Below are positions 15,957 to 23,615 of a DNA stretch of 35,673 nt, in pieces (position 1 is the first letter of the stretch; each line of letters opens with the position of its first letter). A model generated the notes under the pieces. That model did no database searches. It saw nothing but the letters and a program-made list of their open reading frames with translations, and had not been told where the DNA came from. This stretch comes from Pseudomonadota bacterium (lineage in GTDB: Bacteria; Pseudomonadota; Alphaproteobacteria; Rhizobiales; Tepidamorphaceae), in contig JAEWYT010000169.1 in assembly GCA_023458595.1 (NCBI GenBank), positions 1 to 35,673 on the forward strand, given 5' to 3'. Made by a program: the position numbers and the translations under genes.

Positions 15957-17401
15957 GCCGCTACTCCGGGCCGGTTGCTCTGAGATTGCTGCTGCTCTTC
16001 CCTATCCTCGCCGCGCAGGTCCTCAAGCAGGCTTCGAATGCCGGCGGTGCGCAGGCGGATGTCGAGGCCGTTCTCGTGAACCTCGACCCGCTCGACGAGA
16101 AGGCGAACAATGCGGGCCTGCTCGGCGGGGAACAGTTCGGCCCAGAGATCATCGAAGGAGACGAGGCTCTCGCGCACTTCGGCCTCGGCGATGTCGTGGC
16201 CATCCTGGCGCAAGGCGCGCCAGACGTCGACGATCACCTCCGGCGACTGGAGGACGGCCCGCATTTGGTCGATGACGGCGGCCTCGACTGCCGCGGCGGG
16301 AACGCGTGACACCGGGCTCTCGGCCACTTCGCCCTTCAGTACCTTGGCGCAGACGTAGTACCGGTAGAGCCGCCCGCGACGCCGGGTGTGGGTCGGTGTC
16401 ATCGCACGGCCGCAGGCTGAGAAGATCAGGCCCTTGAGCAGTGCCGGCGTCTGTGCCCGGTTGCGGTTCGCCCGCTTGCGGGGGCTTTCCTTCAGGATCG
16501 AATGGACCTTGTTCCATAGGGACCTGTCGATGATCGCCTCGTGCTCGCCCGGATAGACGTCGCCCTTGTAGGCGACCTCGCCGAGAAAGATGCGTCTGGA
16601 GATCAGCTTGTAGATCGAGCCCTTGTCGAAGAGCTTGCCCCGCTTGTTTCTGACGTCCTCTGCGACGAGCTGCCGGGCGAGCACCGTGGCCGATCCGACC
16701 TTGGCGAAGCGCTCGAAGATCATGCGCACCTTGGCGGCTTCCGCCTCGTTGACGACGAGCTTGCGGTCCTTGACGTCGTAGCCGAGCGGAACTGTGCCAC
16801 CCGTCCACATGCCGCGGCGCTTCGAAGCCGCGATCTTGTCCCGGATCCGCTCGCCGATGACTTCGCGCTCGAACTGGGCGAAGGACAGGAGGATGTTGAG
16901 CGTCAGCCGGCCCATCGAGGTGGTGGTGTTGAAGGACTGGGTGACCGAGACGAAGGTCACCTGGTGGCGGTCGAACACCTCGACGAGTTTGGCGAAGTCC
17001 ATAAGTGACCGGCTGAGGCGGTCGATCTTGTAGACCACCACCACATCGACGAGCCCCGCCTCGATGTCGGCGATGAGCCGTTTCAGCGCGGGGCGCTCCA
17101 GCGTCGCTCCGGAGATGCCGCCATCGTCATAATAGTCCGGCACCAGCGTCCAGCCCTCGGCGCGCTGGCTCAGCACATAGGCCTCGCAGGCCTCCCGCTG
17201 AGCGTCCAGCGAGTTGAACGCCATGTCGAGGCCTTCCTCGGTGCTCTTCCTCGTGTAGACCGCACAGCGCGTCCGGACCAACGGTCGCTGGTCCCGCGGT
17301 CGCGGGTTTGTAACGTTCCGGTTGGAGGCCCGACGATCGGCACCACTGTCGCGGCTGGCGCCGCGGCCCTTCTTCGAGCGGATGTCAGCCGTTGCCGCCA
17401 T
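15953..17401 (-). CDS. Large serine recombinase (site-specific integrase)
   Basis: 482 residues. The N-terminal resolvase catalytic domain (about 44-190) has the nucleophile Ser53 in CAVYTRKSTEEG, then SLDAQREAC, YYDDGGISG, VVVYKIDRLSRS and the FEREVIGERIRDKI helix. A recombinase domain (about 195-300, GGTVPLGYDV and FLGEVAYKGDVYPG) and a zinc-ribbon-like segment (SACGRAMTP...YRYYVC) follow, then a coiled-coil-like tail. These enzymes integrate or excise mobile DNA through a 5'-phosphoserine link. The ATG at 17401 is set by its one-base TGATG overlap with the DUF2924 stop; the longer upstream frame has no homologous sequence. It is the fourth gene of a tightly overlapping minus-strand operon and is intact by length and motifs. 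Confidence 0.94.
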   Translation of the reverse strand: MAATADIRSKKGRGASRDSGADRRASNRNVTNPRPRDQRPLVRTRCAVYTRKSTEEGLDMAFNSLDAQREACEAYVLSQRAEGWTLVPDYYDDGGISGATLERPALKRLIADIEAGLVDVVVVYKIDRLSRSLMDFAKLVEVFDRHQVTFVSVTQSFNTTTSMGRLTLNILLSFAQFEREVIGERIRDKIAASKRRGMWTGGTVPLGYDVKDRKLVVNEAEAAKVRMIFERFAKVGSATVLARQLVAEDVRNKRGKLFDKGSIYKLISRRIFLGEVAYKGDVYPGEHEAIIDRSLWNKVHSILKESPRKRANRNRAQTPALLKGLIFSACGRAMTPTHTRRRGRLYRYYVCAKVLKGEVAESPVSRVPAAAVEAAVIDQMRAVLQSPEVIVDVWRALRQDGHDIAEAEVRESLVSFDDLWAELFPAEQARIVRLLVERVEVHENGLDIRLRTAGIRSLLEDLRGEDREEQQQSQSNRPGVAA

Positions 17402-17844
17402 CACGGTCGCGCCCTGTTCCTGAGCCCGAAGAAGGTCCAGCCGTTCCAGCGGGTGCCGGTGATCGCGCGGGCGATCGAGGACAGCGACTTGTAGGGCTGC
17501 CCCTGATACTCGTAGCCGTCGTCGAGTACGGTCACGCAGTGCTCGACGCCCTGCCACTCGCGGATCAGCTTCGTGCCTGTGATCGGCCGATCGTCGACCC
17601 GGATGCGGCGGGTGACCGCATTGCCACCGTCGAGCCGCTCGCCGAGGGCCTGCAGGCGCTCGATGGTCTCCTTCCTGAGCCCGCCGTATTCAAGTTCCTG
17701 GATACGGTAGGCGAGCCGGCTTTCGAGGTAGCGGCGATTGAAGCGCGGCGGCTCGGTGTCAAACAGCTCACGCCACTGCTTGCGCAACTCCGCTGTCGGC
17801 GTTGTCTTCAGCTTCGCCAGCCGCGCCAGCACGCTGTTGGTCAT
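17401..17844 (-). CDS. DUF2924 domain protein
   Basis: This 147-residue protein matches the DUF2924 pattern: a helical N-terminus (LARLAKLKTTPTAELRKQWR then NRRYLESRLAYRIQELEYGGL) and a small C-terminal beta domain ending YKSLSSIARAITGTRWNGWTF, which resembles an intron-encoded-nuclease-associated or RAMA-like DNA-binding fold. DUF2924 proteins nearly always precede a large serine recombinase, as here. The start codon overlaps the stop of the preceding small ORF by ATGA, and its own stop overlaps the recombinase start. A structural or directionality role in recombination is inferred from linkage only. Confidence 0.93.
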   Translation of the reverse strand: MTNSVLARLAKLKTTPTAELRKQWRELFDTEPPRFNRRYLESRLAYRIQELEYGGLRKETIERLQALGERLDGGNAVTRRIRVDDRPITGTKLIREWQGVEHCVTVLDDGYEYQGQPYKSLSSIARAITGTRWNGWTFFGLRNRARP

Positions 17845-18059
17845 TCCTCATGCCTCCCGAGGCTCTCCGCAACCGGGTCCGCATGCACGCTCTGGTCGGC
17901 GGTGAAGTCCAGCGAACTCTCTCCGCATTCGCCGCTCTTCGCGCTTGACTGCCGGGCACTAAGGCGGAGCACACCGACGGCGAGGATCTCGGCGAGCTCG
18001 GCGCGGAGTGTCGCGTTGGATTCGGCGCAGGTGTTGGACTCCATACGGAACGACCGCAT
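17841..18059 (-). CDS. Small ORF of the recombinase operon, hypothetical
   Basis: This 72-residue protein (MRSFRMESNTCAESNATLR at the start; ESSLDFTADQSVHADPVAE near the end) resembles short hypothetical proteins found in the same slot of DUF2924-recombinase operons. It has one likely helix (TLRAELAEILAVGVLRL) and no recognisable domain. I chose the ATG at 18059, two bases after the stop of the HTH gene; the longer frame to 18104 runs into that gene. The stop overlaps the DUF2924 start by ATGA. Function unknown. Confidence 0.68.
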   Translation of the reverse strand: MRSFRMESNTCAESNATLRAELAEILAVGVLRLSARQSSAKSGECGESSLDFTADQSVHADPVAESLGRHEE

Positions 18060-18061
18060 GG

Positions 18062-18253
18062 CTATTCGTCCGCGTCGGGCTTCTTGAGGTTCTCCTCCTC
18101 CCACGCCTCGACATCGGAAAGGCGGTAGGCGACACGCCCGCCGATCTTCAGGTACGGCGGTCCCTTCTTCTTCCAGCGCCAGCGCTGCAGCGTGCGCTCG
18201 CTGATGTTCCAGCGCTTGGCGAGATCAAACTCGTTGAGGTGGCGTGGCTCCAT
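18062..18253 (-). CDS. AlpA/MerR-like helix-turn-helix protein, excisionase-type
   Basis: This 63-residue protein contains a winged HTH of the AlpA/excisionase type: LNEFDLAKRWNISERTLQRW followed by KKGPPYLKIGGRVAYRLSDVEAWEEE, the classic wing plus final helix. Such small proteins regulate or direct excision of mobile elements. The ATG at 18253 begins the conserved part and has GGAGA about nine bases upstream; a longer frame reaches 18370 but adds only Pro/Arg-rich sequence. It is the first gene of the five-gene minus-strand operon ending at 15525, so it could be both its regulator and its recombination directionality factor. Confidence 0.85.
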   Translation of the reverse strand: MEPRHLNEFDLAKRWNISERTLQRWRWKKKGPPYLKIGGRVAYRLSDVEAWEEENLKKPDADE

Positions 18254-18406
18254 AGCAGGCGTCTCCGTGCGTTGCGCTCGATTGCGCCGGGCAGCCTGCT
18301 GATGCGAACGGGATCCGTCGTCCGCCTCGGGTCGGGATTGCGTGGGGTTGGTGGGTGCCTTGGAAACCAAGGCAAATTCATCTGAGTGTGGATGGGGTGG
18401 GGATAG

Positions 18407-19168
18407 CTACTTTGTCCAACCGGGCTTCAGACGTACCCGAAGCCGATAGTAGCCGCGGCCATCCGATTCGATCAGCGTCCGCCAATCTTTCTTGGAGCTG
18501 AACAGCTCATTGATGTTGCGCGAAGCGGATCCTGCTTCCGCGAGCATGACCTTTCCGAAGCGCCATGGGTTCTGGGTTCCCGCCGCATCGTGGAGGATCC
18601 TGATAATATTCGCCTGAATATCGCCGAACGTGTAGTCCTGCCCCAGCACAGTGGCGTGCCGGAAGCGGGCATCGTGGATGATTCCATCAAAGGGCTCCGT
18701 GTCTCCGATATCGGCGGCGTCCCCGTTGAGCCGCTTCAGCTCTTCTTCGACCCAGTGCGGGATTGAAGTCACGTTTCTCGGGATCGCGCTTATCTGCGCG
18801 ATTTCCAGATTCTCGAACACCTGACTGCCGCCGGCAGCATCCTCCATTTCGTAGTCGATATCGAGCTCGCACCAGAGGCTCTTGTGGATCACAAAACGTC
18901 CGTGGTGCGGATCGGGTATGTCGCCAGTGGTCGTGCCGACCAACTGTGCCGACTCGAGTTTTTCCACGAGAGCGCTGTCGAGAGGTTCCCGGCGTTTGAC
19001 GTACTCCCGATGCCGCAGCTCGTGGGGAGATCGCCCACCTTCTGTGGATATGCTCTCCCGCGCATCGGCATACTCATTCATAGCCGCCCAGGCATCGGGA
19101 TCCGACCAGCGTTTGAGCGCCTCTTCGGGTGTGAGTCCCCTCGCGGGCCGACCATCCGAAATCGCCAT
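18407..19168 (-). CDS. Hypothetical protein upstream of recombinase operon
   Basis: A 253-residue soluble, acidic protein starting MAISDGRPARGLTPEEALKRW. I do not recognise the family. Features seen: a charged N-terminal half with FVIHKSLWCELDIDYEMED; a central PRNVTSIPHWVEEELKRL helix; and a C-terminal part rich in aromatic and basic residues (DWRTLIESDGRGYYRLRVR). The ATG at 19168 has a strong GGGAGGT ribosome site seven bases upstream; the frame to 19213 is less likely. It is transcribed in the same direction as the recombinase operon but is separated from it by 153 bp, and it is divergent from the phage-type HTH gene at 19364. Its position suggests that it belongs to the mobile element. 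Confidence 0.75.
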   Translation of the reverse strand: MAISDGRPARGLTPEEALKRWSDPDAWAAMNEYADARESISTEGGRSPHELRHREYVKRREPLDSALVEKLESAQLVGTTTGDIPDPHHGRFVIHKSLWCELDIDYEMEDAAGGSQVFENLEIAQISAIPRNVTSIPHWVEEELKRLNGDAADIGDTEPFDGIIHDARFRHATVLGQDYTFGDIQANIIRILHDAAGTQNPWRFGKVMLAEAGSASRNINELFSSKKDWRTLIESDGRGYYRLRVRLKPGWTK

Positions 19169-19363
19169 TGCCTGACCTCCCGATGATTCGCTCCAATGTC
19201 CCGGCCGGGACATTCACGGCCTCAAATTTCTGTTGACGTGCGAAGAGCTTAGAAACAGAGCGCAATCGGCGACTGTAGACGCCAGTCCTTCGCCCGCCCA
19301 CGATTGTACCAGCTTCAAACGTGGCACTGCTGTTCCCAGGCAGGCCCTGTGGATGACGGAACC

Positions 19364-20236
19364 ATGGCGTCGCCATCGCCGCTCCAAACCGGACTGCTTC
19401 CCGACGCCCTCGATACGTTGATCGCGCACAAGGCAATCAGCCTGTCGGCGGACTTGTCCACGAACGACAAGCGCGTTGCGTCGGCCATCATCGACCACTT
19501 CAATCGAATCGATGGTCGATGCGATCCAGGCGTCGAGCGTCTCGCGGGCCTCCTCAATATGAGTGTCCGAACGGTCAAGCGTGCAACCGATCGGCTCGAT
19601 GATCTCGGCCTCATCGAATGCACCCGTCACGGCGGCCGTTCGAACCGCAATTCCTATCAGCCCAACTGGGCGAGGTTCCGCCAACTCGACGGGGCATGGA
19701 AGGAACTGATGGCGAAGGACAGCGCGGCGCGGCGGAAGGTGACAAACGGCGCTCGGCAACGTGACACCGAGTGTCACCTGGCAGAGGACAGGCCTGTCAC
19801 CCAAACCCTTCTAAGGAACCAGTCCAAAGAACCCGTCCCGGACGCGCGTCGCGAGCAAGACAACAGTCGTCCTTGCAAGCCGAACGTCTGCAATGGGCCA
19901 GCAGGAACGGAAAAGAGGCAGAGTTTCGATCCCCTTCGGTCGCGGCTGTTCCCGACACCCGCTTCGAGAGAGGTCGCCTGGGCGGCCGCCGAGCGGCGTT
20001 GGTCAGACGATCTTAGAATGCGCTTCGCCCGCACCGCCGATGTCTACGTGGCGATCATCGACTGCATCGACGCGAAGTTCGGCGACCGGATCACGGAGGC
20101 AGAACTCAAACGCCGCGGCTCCGGTGTCGGATTCCTTCTCGACGAACTGCGCCGGCGCGATCTTCTGGACGCGCTCGGCATCGAGCATGTCGGCAGCAAA
20201 ACCGGCGACCACGACGATCGGAAGCCGCGCCAATGA
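19364..20236 (+). CDS. Phage-type winged-HTH protein, possible replication initiator
   Basis: 290 residues. Residues about 25-115 form a winged helix: STNDKRVASAIIDHFNR, then MSVRTVKRATDRLDDLGLIE and a GGRSNRNSYQPNW wing. A low-complexity charged linker (about 130-200) follows, then a C-terminal helical domain (RMRFARTADVYVAIIDCIDA...FLLDELRRRDLLDALG). This layout resembles phage O-like/DnaD-linked replication proteins and chromosomal prophage HTH proteins. The linker coding region contains four GTGACA-type motifs in a nested palindrome (19739-19800), recalling origins placed inside initiator genes. The ATG at 19364 is chosen because the conserved part starts soon after; its ribosome site is weak. 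Replication activity is inference. Confidence 0.78.
   Translation: MASPSPLQTGLLPDALDTLIAHKAISLSADLSTNDKRVASAIIDHFNRIDGRCDPGVERLAGLLNMSVRTVKRATDRLDDLGLIECTRHGGRSNRNSYQPNWARFRQLDGAWKELMAKDSAARRKVTNGARQRDTECHLAEDRPVTQTLLRNQSKEPVPDARREQDNSRPCKPNVCNGPAGTEKRQSFDPLRSRLFPTPASREVAWAAAERRWSDDLRMRFARTADVYVAIIDCIDAKFGDRITEAELKRRGSGVGFLLDELRRRDLLDALGIEHVGSKTGDHDDRKPRQ
19739..19800. repeat. Nested inverted GTGACA motifs inside the HTH gene
   Basis: GTGACA (19739-19744) and GTGACAC (19761-19767) point right; GTGTCAC (19771-19777) and TGTCAC (19795-19800) point left. The inner pair is a perfect 7-bp palindrome with a CGA centre. The outer pair is centred within half a base of the inner one, each about 22-23 bp (two helical turns) away. 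Such symmetry suggests a multimeric binding site, for instance an origin or operator for the protein encoded around it. Coding constraints could also create part of it. Confidence 0.45.
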
Positions 20237-20622
20237 GCACGTCGCTGGTTCGGCATCGCGATCACTCCCTGCCTTGCCCGGCGATGCCGCAATGCGGGGG
20301 GGGGGGCATATCTCTGGGGCGCTCTCGCTCTCAGACCTGCGCCCCTCTCATTCGCAGATTTTTTTCTCCTGCTCCGAATTTCCGGACGGAAGCGGATTTG
20401 TCCGATTTCGGAAACCAGCCCAATCGTCGCCGTTTCGGGCCGGTTTGCACGGGGGGAGGGCCAAAGTTCCCGATTTCTCGATCGCGGACCGGTGGCCCAG
20501 CGATCTTTTTGGGGGCGCAGGTTTCGGAAGAGCTTTTTATTTGCGTCCAGCGGACCGGCACCTTCGAAGCAGCCCTCGCTCCCGAAAAACGTCGCGAAAT
20601 TCAGGTGGGGGGGGGGTAGCTG
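20237..20622. other. Non-coding stretch with two long G-tracts before the phage methyltransferase
   Basis: About 390 bp with no convincing gene. An ATGA overlap at 20233 opens a 128-codon frame, but its composition is unlike a protein and it ends within a G-run. There is an 11-G tract at 20296-20306, a 10-G tract at 20607-20616 seven bases before the ATG of the methyltransferase gene, and smaller GGGGGGAGGG runs between. The second tract may act as a slippery or over-strong ribosome site. Position just upstream of phage packaging-type genes would suit a cos or pac site, but no defined cos motif is visible. Confidence 0.5.
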
Positions 20623-21924
20623 ATGGCTAGCACCAACACGAAACGGTCCCGTCGCAAGCCGGCCAAGGAAGCCGAGGCGAAGGGCAACCTCTCGGTCTGC
20701 TATTGGCCGGTCGACCGGCTCATCCCCTACGGCCGCAATGCCCGTACCCATAGCGATCAGCAGGTCGCCGAGATCGCCGGCTCGATCCGCACGTTCGGCT
20801 TCACCAATCCGATCCTCGCCAGTCCCGACGGTGACGTCATCGCCGGCCACGGGCGACTCGCCGCCGCGCGCCGGCTTCGGCTGAACGAAGTGCCGGTCAT
20901 CGTCCTGGACGGCCTCTCGGAGATCGAGCGCCGGCAGCTGGTGCTCGCCGACAACCGTATTGCCCTCAACGCCGGCTGGGACACCGAGATGCTCAGCCTT
21001 GAACTGAAGGACCTCTCCGATCTCGGTGCCGACCTGTCGGCGCTCGGCTTCACGCAAGCCGAACTAGCGACGGCGCTCAATGGTTCGACCGCGGGCCTCA
21101 CCGGCGAGGACGAGGTTCCGGAGGTAGGGGACATCGCGGTCACCCGGCCCGGCGACATCTGGATCCTGGGCAAGCACCGCCTCGCCTGCGGTGACTGCAC
21201 CGACCCGGATGCGGTCGCCGGACTCCTCGGCGACGTGAAGCCGATGCTGATGGTCACCGACCCGCCCTATGGCGTCGCCTACGATCCGGAGTGGCGGCAC
21301 CGGCAGGGCGTCAGCAAGTCGAAGCGCACTGGCAAGGTCCGCAACGACGACCGCGCCGACTGGCGTGAGGCCTGGGCGCTGTTCCCCGGCTCCATCGCCT
21401 ATGTCTGGCACGGGGCCCTGCACGCGACGACGGTAGCCGAGAGCCTCGAGGCCGATGGCTTCTCGATCCGCGCGCAGATCATCTGGGCCAAGGACCGCAT
21501 GGTGATCGGGCGCGGGGACTACCACTGGCAGCACGAGCCGTGCTGGTACGCGGTCCGCAAGACCGGTAACTGGACTGGCGACCGCAAGCAGACCACGGTC
21601 TGGACGATCTCCAACCGGAACGAGGACGCGGCGACCGTCCACGGGACCCAGAAGCCGGTCGAATGCATGCGCCGGCCTATGCTCAACAACTCCAGTCCTG
21701 GCCAGGCGGTCTACGAACCGTTCATGGGAAGCGGCACGACGCTGATAGCAGCCGAGTCCTGCGGCCGGGTCTGCTTCGGCATCGAGATCGACCCGATCTA
21801 CGTCGACGTCGCCGTCCGCCGCTGGCAGGCCTTCACCGGGCAGGTCGCCACGCGAGAGGCCGATGGGAAGACATTCGACGAGACCGCCGACTCCAACGCC
21901 ATCACCGACACCGAGGAAGACTGA
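20623..21924 (+). CDS. ParB-like domain fused to beta-class DNA methyltransferase
   Basis: 433 residues. A ParB/Srx-type domain spans about 25-115, with PVDRLIPYGRNARTHSDQQV, ASPDGDVIAGHGRLAAARRL and QLVLADNRIA. A linker precedes an adenine-N6/cytosine-N4 methyltransferase domain with motif IV DPPYG (213-217) and motif I FMGSGTT (367-373). IV before I defines the beta class. The GTQKPVE segment before motif I is also typical. Fusions like this are common in tailed phages and prophages next to terminase genes, where they probably protect phage DNA or modify packaging signals. The stop is followed after one base by the terminase ATG, so the two are co-translated. All catalytic motifs are intact; no partner restriction enzyme is present. 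Confidence 0.93.
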   Translation: MASTNTKRSRRKPAKEAEAKGNLSVCYWPVDRLIPYGRNARTHSDQQVAEIAGSIRTFGFTNPILASPDGDVIAGHGRLAAARRLRLNEVPVIVLDGLSEIERRQLVLADNRIALNAGWDTEMLSLELKDLSDLGADLSALGFTQAELATALNGSTAGLTGEDEVPEVGDIAVTRPGDIWILGKHRLACGDCTDPDAVAGLLGDVKPMLMVTDPPYGVAYDPEWRHRQGVSKSKRTGKVRNDDRADWREAWALFPGSIAYVWHGALHATTVAESLEADGFSIRAQIIWAKDRMVIGRGDYHWQHEPCWYAVRKTGNWTGDRKQTTVWTISNRNEDAATVHGTQKPVECMRRPMLNNSSPGQAVYEPFMGSGTTLIAAESCGRVCFGIEIDPIYVDVAVRRWQAFTGQVATREADGKTFDETADSNAITDTEED

Positions 21925-21925
21925 G

Positions 21926-22390
21926 ATGCGCGGGCGCAAGCCGAAGCCGACCAAGCTGAAGGTGCTCACCGGCAACCCCGGCAAGCGCCCTCTGAACTAC
22001 AACGAGCCGCGCCCCGAGCCGGCAATCCCCGACTGCCCGCCCGAGCTGAGCGAGGCCGCCCAGCGCGAGTGGAACCGCCTCGTCGGCGAGCTCTCCAAGC
22101 TCAACCTGCTCACTCATCTCGACCGGGCCGCGCTCGCCGCCTACTGCAACGCCTACGCGATGTGGGTCGAAGCCATCGAAGCGATCCAGAAGTACGGTTC
22201 GATGGTCAAATCGCCGACCGGCTATCCGATCCAGTCTCCATACGTCGCCATCGCCAACCGCCAGGCGGAGATCATGTTGCGAATCTCCGCCGAGTTCGGC
22301 TTCACGCCGGCAAGCCGCGGCAGGATCGCCGCGCCGCCCACGGAGCAGGGGGAGTTGTTTGACGCTAGAGCAGAAACTGAGATTCCTTAG
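21926..22390 (+). CDS. P27-family phage terminase small subunit
   Basis: A 154-residue protein starting MRGRKPKPTKLKVLTGNPGK, the hallmark of P27-type terminase small subunits, with EWNRLVGELSKLNLLTHLDR, AYCNAYAMWVEAIEAI and FGFTPASRGRIAAP in order. It would recognise the phage packaging site and recruit the large subunit. Length and the conserved RGRIAAP end suggest it is complete or nearly so. The usual next gene, the large terminase, is absent: non-phage genes begin 72 bp later. The prophage is therefore truncated here. The ATG at 21926 follows the methyltransferase stop by one base. Confidence 0.93.
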   Translation: MRGRKPKPTKLKVLTGNPGKRPLNYNEPRPEPAIPDCPPELSEAAQREWNRLVGELSKLNLLTHLDRAALAAYCNAYAMWVEAIEAIQKYGSMVKSPTGYPIQSPYVAIANRQAEIMLRISAEFGFTPASRGRIAAPPTEQGELFDARAETEIP

Positions 22391-22462
22391 ACTACGGTCC
22401 AGGATCCGCTGGAATCCATTGCACGCCCGCTACCTCTGACATCTATGCGCAGCACCAATGAT

Positions 22463-23440
22463 CTACGGCAGAATCACCGAGGCGCCCGCGGTCTTGCGCT
22501 GCTCGAGGTCGTCCTGCGCGCGGCCGGCATCTTCGAGCGGATAGGTCCGATTGACCTTCACCTTGAGGATGCCGTCCTGCACCATGCGGAATACGTGGGA
22601 GGAGACGTCCGCGAGCTCGGCCGGCGTCGCGATGTAGTGGAAGAGCACCGGCCGGGACAGGGTTAGCGACTTCTCGCTCAACTGCGCGACCGTGAACCCT
22701 TCGACGGGGCCGGACGACTGTCCGAAGTTCACAAGGTGCCCGCGAATCGAGAGGCAGTCGAGTGAGCCGAAGAAGGTATCCCGACCGACGGAATCGTAGA
22801 CCGCGGAGACGCCGGTGCCGCCCGTGATCTCCTTCACGCAGGTCACGAAGTCCTCCAAGGAATAGTCGATCACGTGCGTGCAGCCGGCGTCGCGGGCGAT
22901 CGTCGCCTTGTCGGAGCCGCGGGCGGTTCCGATGACCGTTACCCCCAGGTGCCTCGCCCATTGGCAGAGCAACTGGCCGACGCCGCCGGCTGCGGCGTGC
23001 ACCAGTATCGTGTCGCCGGCCCGCACCTTGTGGGTCCGGAACAGCAGATACTCGGCGGTCATGCCCTTGACCATGATCGATGCCGCCGTGCGGAAATCGA
23101 TCGCGTCGGGAAGCTTCACCAGGTTATCGGCGGCGATCAGCCGTTCTTCGGAGAACGCGCCGTAGGGGCGGCAGGCATAGGCCACGCGATCTCCCGGGGC
23201 GACGTTGGTCACGTCCGGTCCCGTCTCGAGGACGACGCCGGAGGCCTCGGCGCCGAGCACCAGCGGGAGGAGATGCTGGACCGGGTACAAGCCGGACCGG
23301 ACATAGATGTCGTGAAAATTGACGGCGATAGCCTCGTGCCGGACCTTCGCTTCGCCGGGACCCGGAGACCCGGTCTCGATGTCCTCAATCGCAATGACGT
23401 CCGGCCCGCCCGTCCTGCGGATGATCGCTGCCCTGGCCAT
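22463..23440 (-). CDS. Quinone-oxidoreductase-type MDR dehydrogenase
   Basis: This 325-residue member of the medium-chain dehydrogenase/reductase superfamily, NADPH:quinone oxidoreductase type, shows NFHDIYVRSGLYP (41-53), LGAEASGVV (62-70), GDRVAYA (83-89) and the nucleotide-binding AAGGVG (150-155). Zinc-ligand cysteines of alcohol dehydrogenases are missing, as expected in this branch. It probably reduces a quinone or an activated double bond with NADPH. AGGGGGAGAA directly upstream of the ATG is a strong ribosome site. It is divergent from the first RraA gene across a 175-bp region holding two LacI-like operator candidates, so it is likely part of the same regulon; an enoyl-type reduction step in the pathway is possible. 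Confidence 0.9.
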   Translation of the reverse strand: MARAAIIRRTGGPDVIAIEDIETGSPGPGEAKVRHEAIAVNFHDIYVRSGLYPVQHLLPLVLGAEASGVVLETGPDVTNVAPGDRVAYACRPYGAFSEERLIAADNLVKLPDAIDFRTAASIMVKGMTAEYLLFRTHKVRAGDTILVHAAAGGVGQLLCQWARHLGVTVIGTARGSDKATIARDAGCTHVIDYSLEDFVTCVKEITGGTGVSAVYDSVGRDTFFGSLDCLSIRGHLVNFGQSSGPVEGFTVAQLSEKSLTLSRPVLFHYIATPAELADVSSHVFRMVQDGILKVKVNRTYPLEDAGRAQDDLEQRKTAGASVILP

Positions 23441-23501
23441 TTCTCCCCCTTTTCGCGCCGCGCATCCCTATTGTCGTCATAATGGGGTTGCATCTCGAAA
23501 C

Positions 23502-23513
23502 TGAAACGTTCCA
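23502..23513. promoter_or_regulatory. LacI-type operator candidate A
   Basis: TGAAACGTTCCA is one base from the perfect palindrome TGAAACGTTTCA, a typical LacI/GalR-family operator form with a central CpG. Its complement contains the core AACGTTTCA shared with sites C and D. It lies 62 bp upstream of the MDR gene start and 103 bp upstream of the RraA gene, and 80 bp centre to centre from site B. Confidence 0.6.
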
Positions 23514-23581
23514 TACTTTAAATAGGGCAACAATTCCCTCAAATCCATGACGATCTTCCGGCGGATTTTTGGGGATTAGTA

Positions 23582-23593
23582 TGAACTGTTTCA
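23582..23593. promoter_or_regulatory. LacI-type operator candidate B
   Basis: TGAACTGTTTCA sits inside TATGAACTGTTTCATA, whose outer six bases on each side are perfectly inverted. It differs from TGAAACGTTTCA at two central positions. It is 22 bp before the ATG of the first RraA gene, where binding would block transcription or early elongation, and exactly 80 bp from site A. Confidence 0.55.
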
Positions 23594-23615
23594 TAGCGGA
23601 CGCGAGCGCAGCACG

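Larger units (their letters stand above)
17401..22390. mobile_element. Prophage-derived remnant with adjoining recombinase module
   Basis: Genes of phage or integrative-element type run without interruption: HTH/excisionase, DUF2924 and serine recombinase on the minus strand (extending left to 15525), and phage HTH, ParB-methyltransferase and terminase small subunit on the plus strand. No large terminase, portal, capsid or tail genes follow. I found no flanking direct repeats, so the boundaries are approximate, the right edge falling between 22360 and 22462. The block may be a decayed prophage or a satellite-like element. Confidence 0.6.

Noticed and set aside
20233..20619. Frame of 128 codons starting in an ATGA overlap after the phage HTH gene
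   Set aside because: The overlap looks attractive, but the sequence is Arg/Pro/Gly-rich, ends inside a 10-G run and resembles no protein; treated as non-coding.
20044..21057. Minus-strand frame of 337 codons across the phage HTH and methyltransferase genes
   Set aside because: Covers two real plus-strand genes and the G-tract region; no recognisable domain.
22391..22462. Possible right attachment site of the island
   Set aside because: No direct repeat of the tRNA-Ser 3' end or of any sequence near 1524 could be found in this segment.
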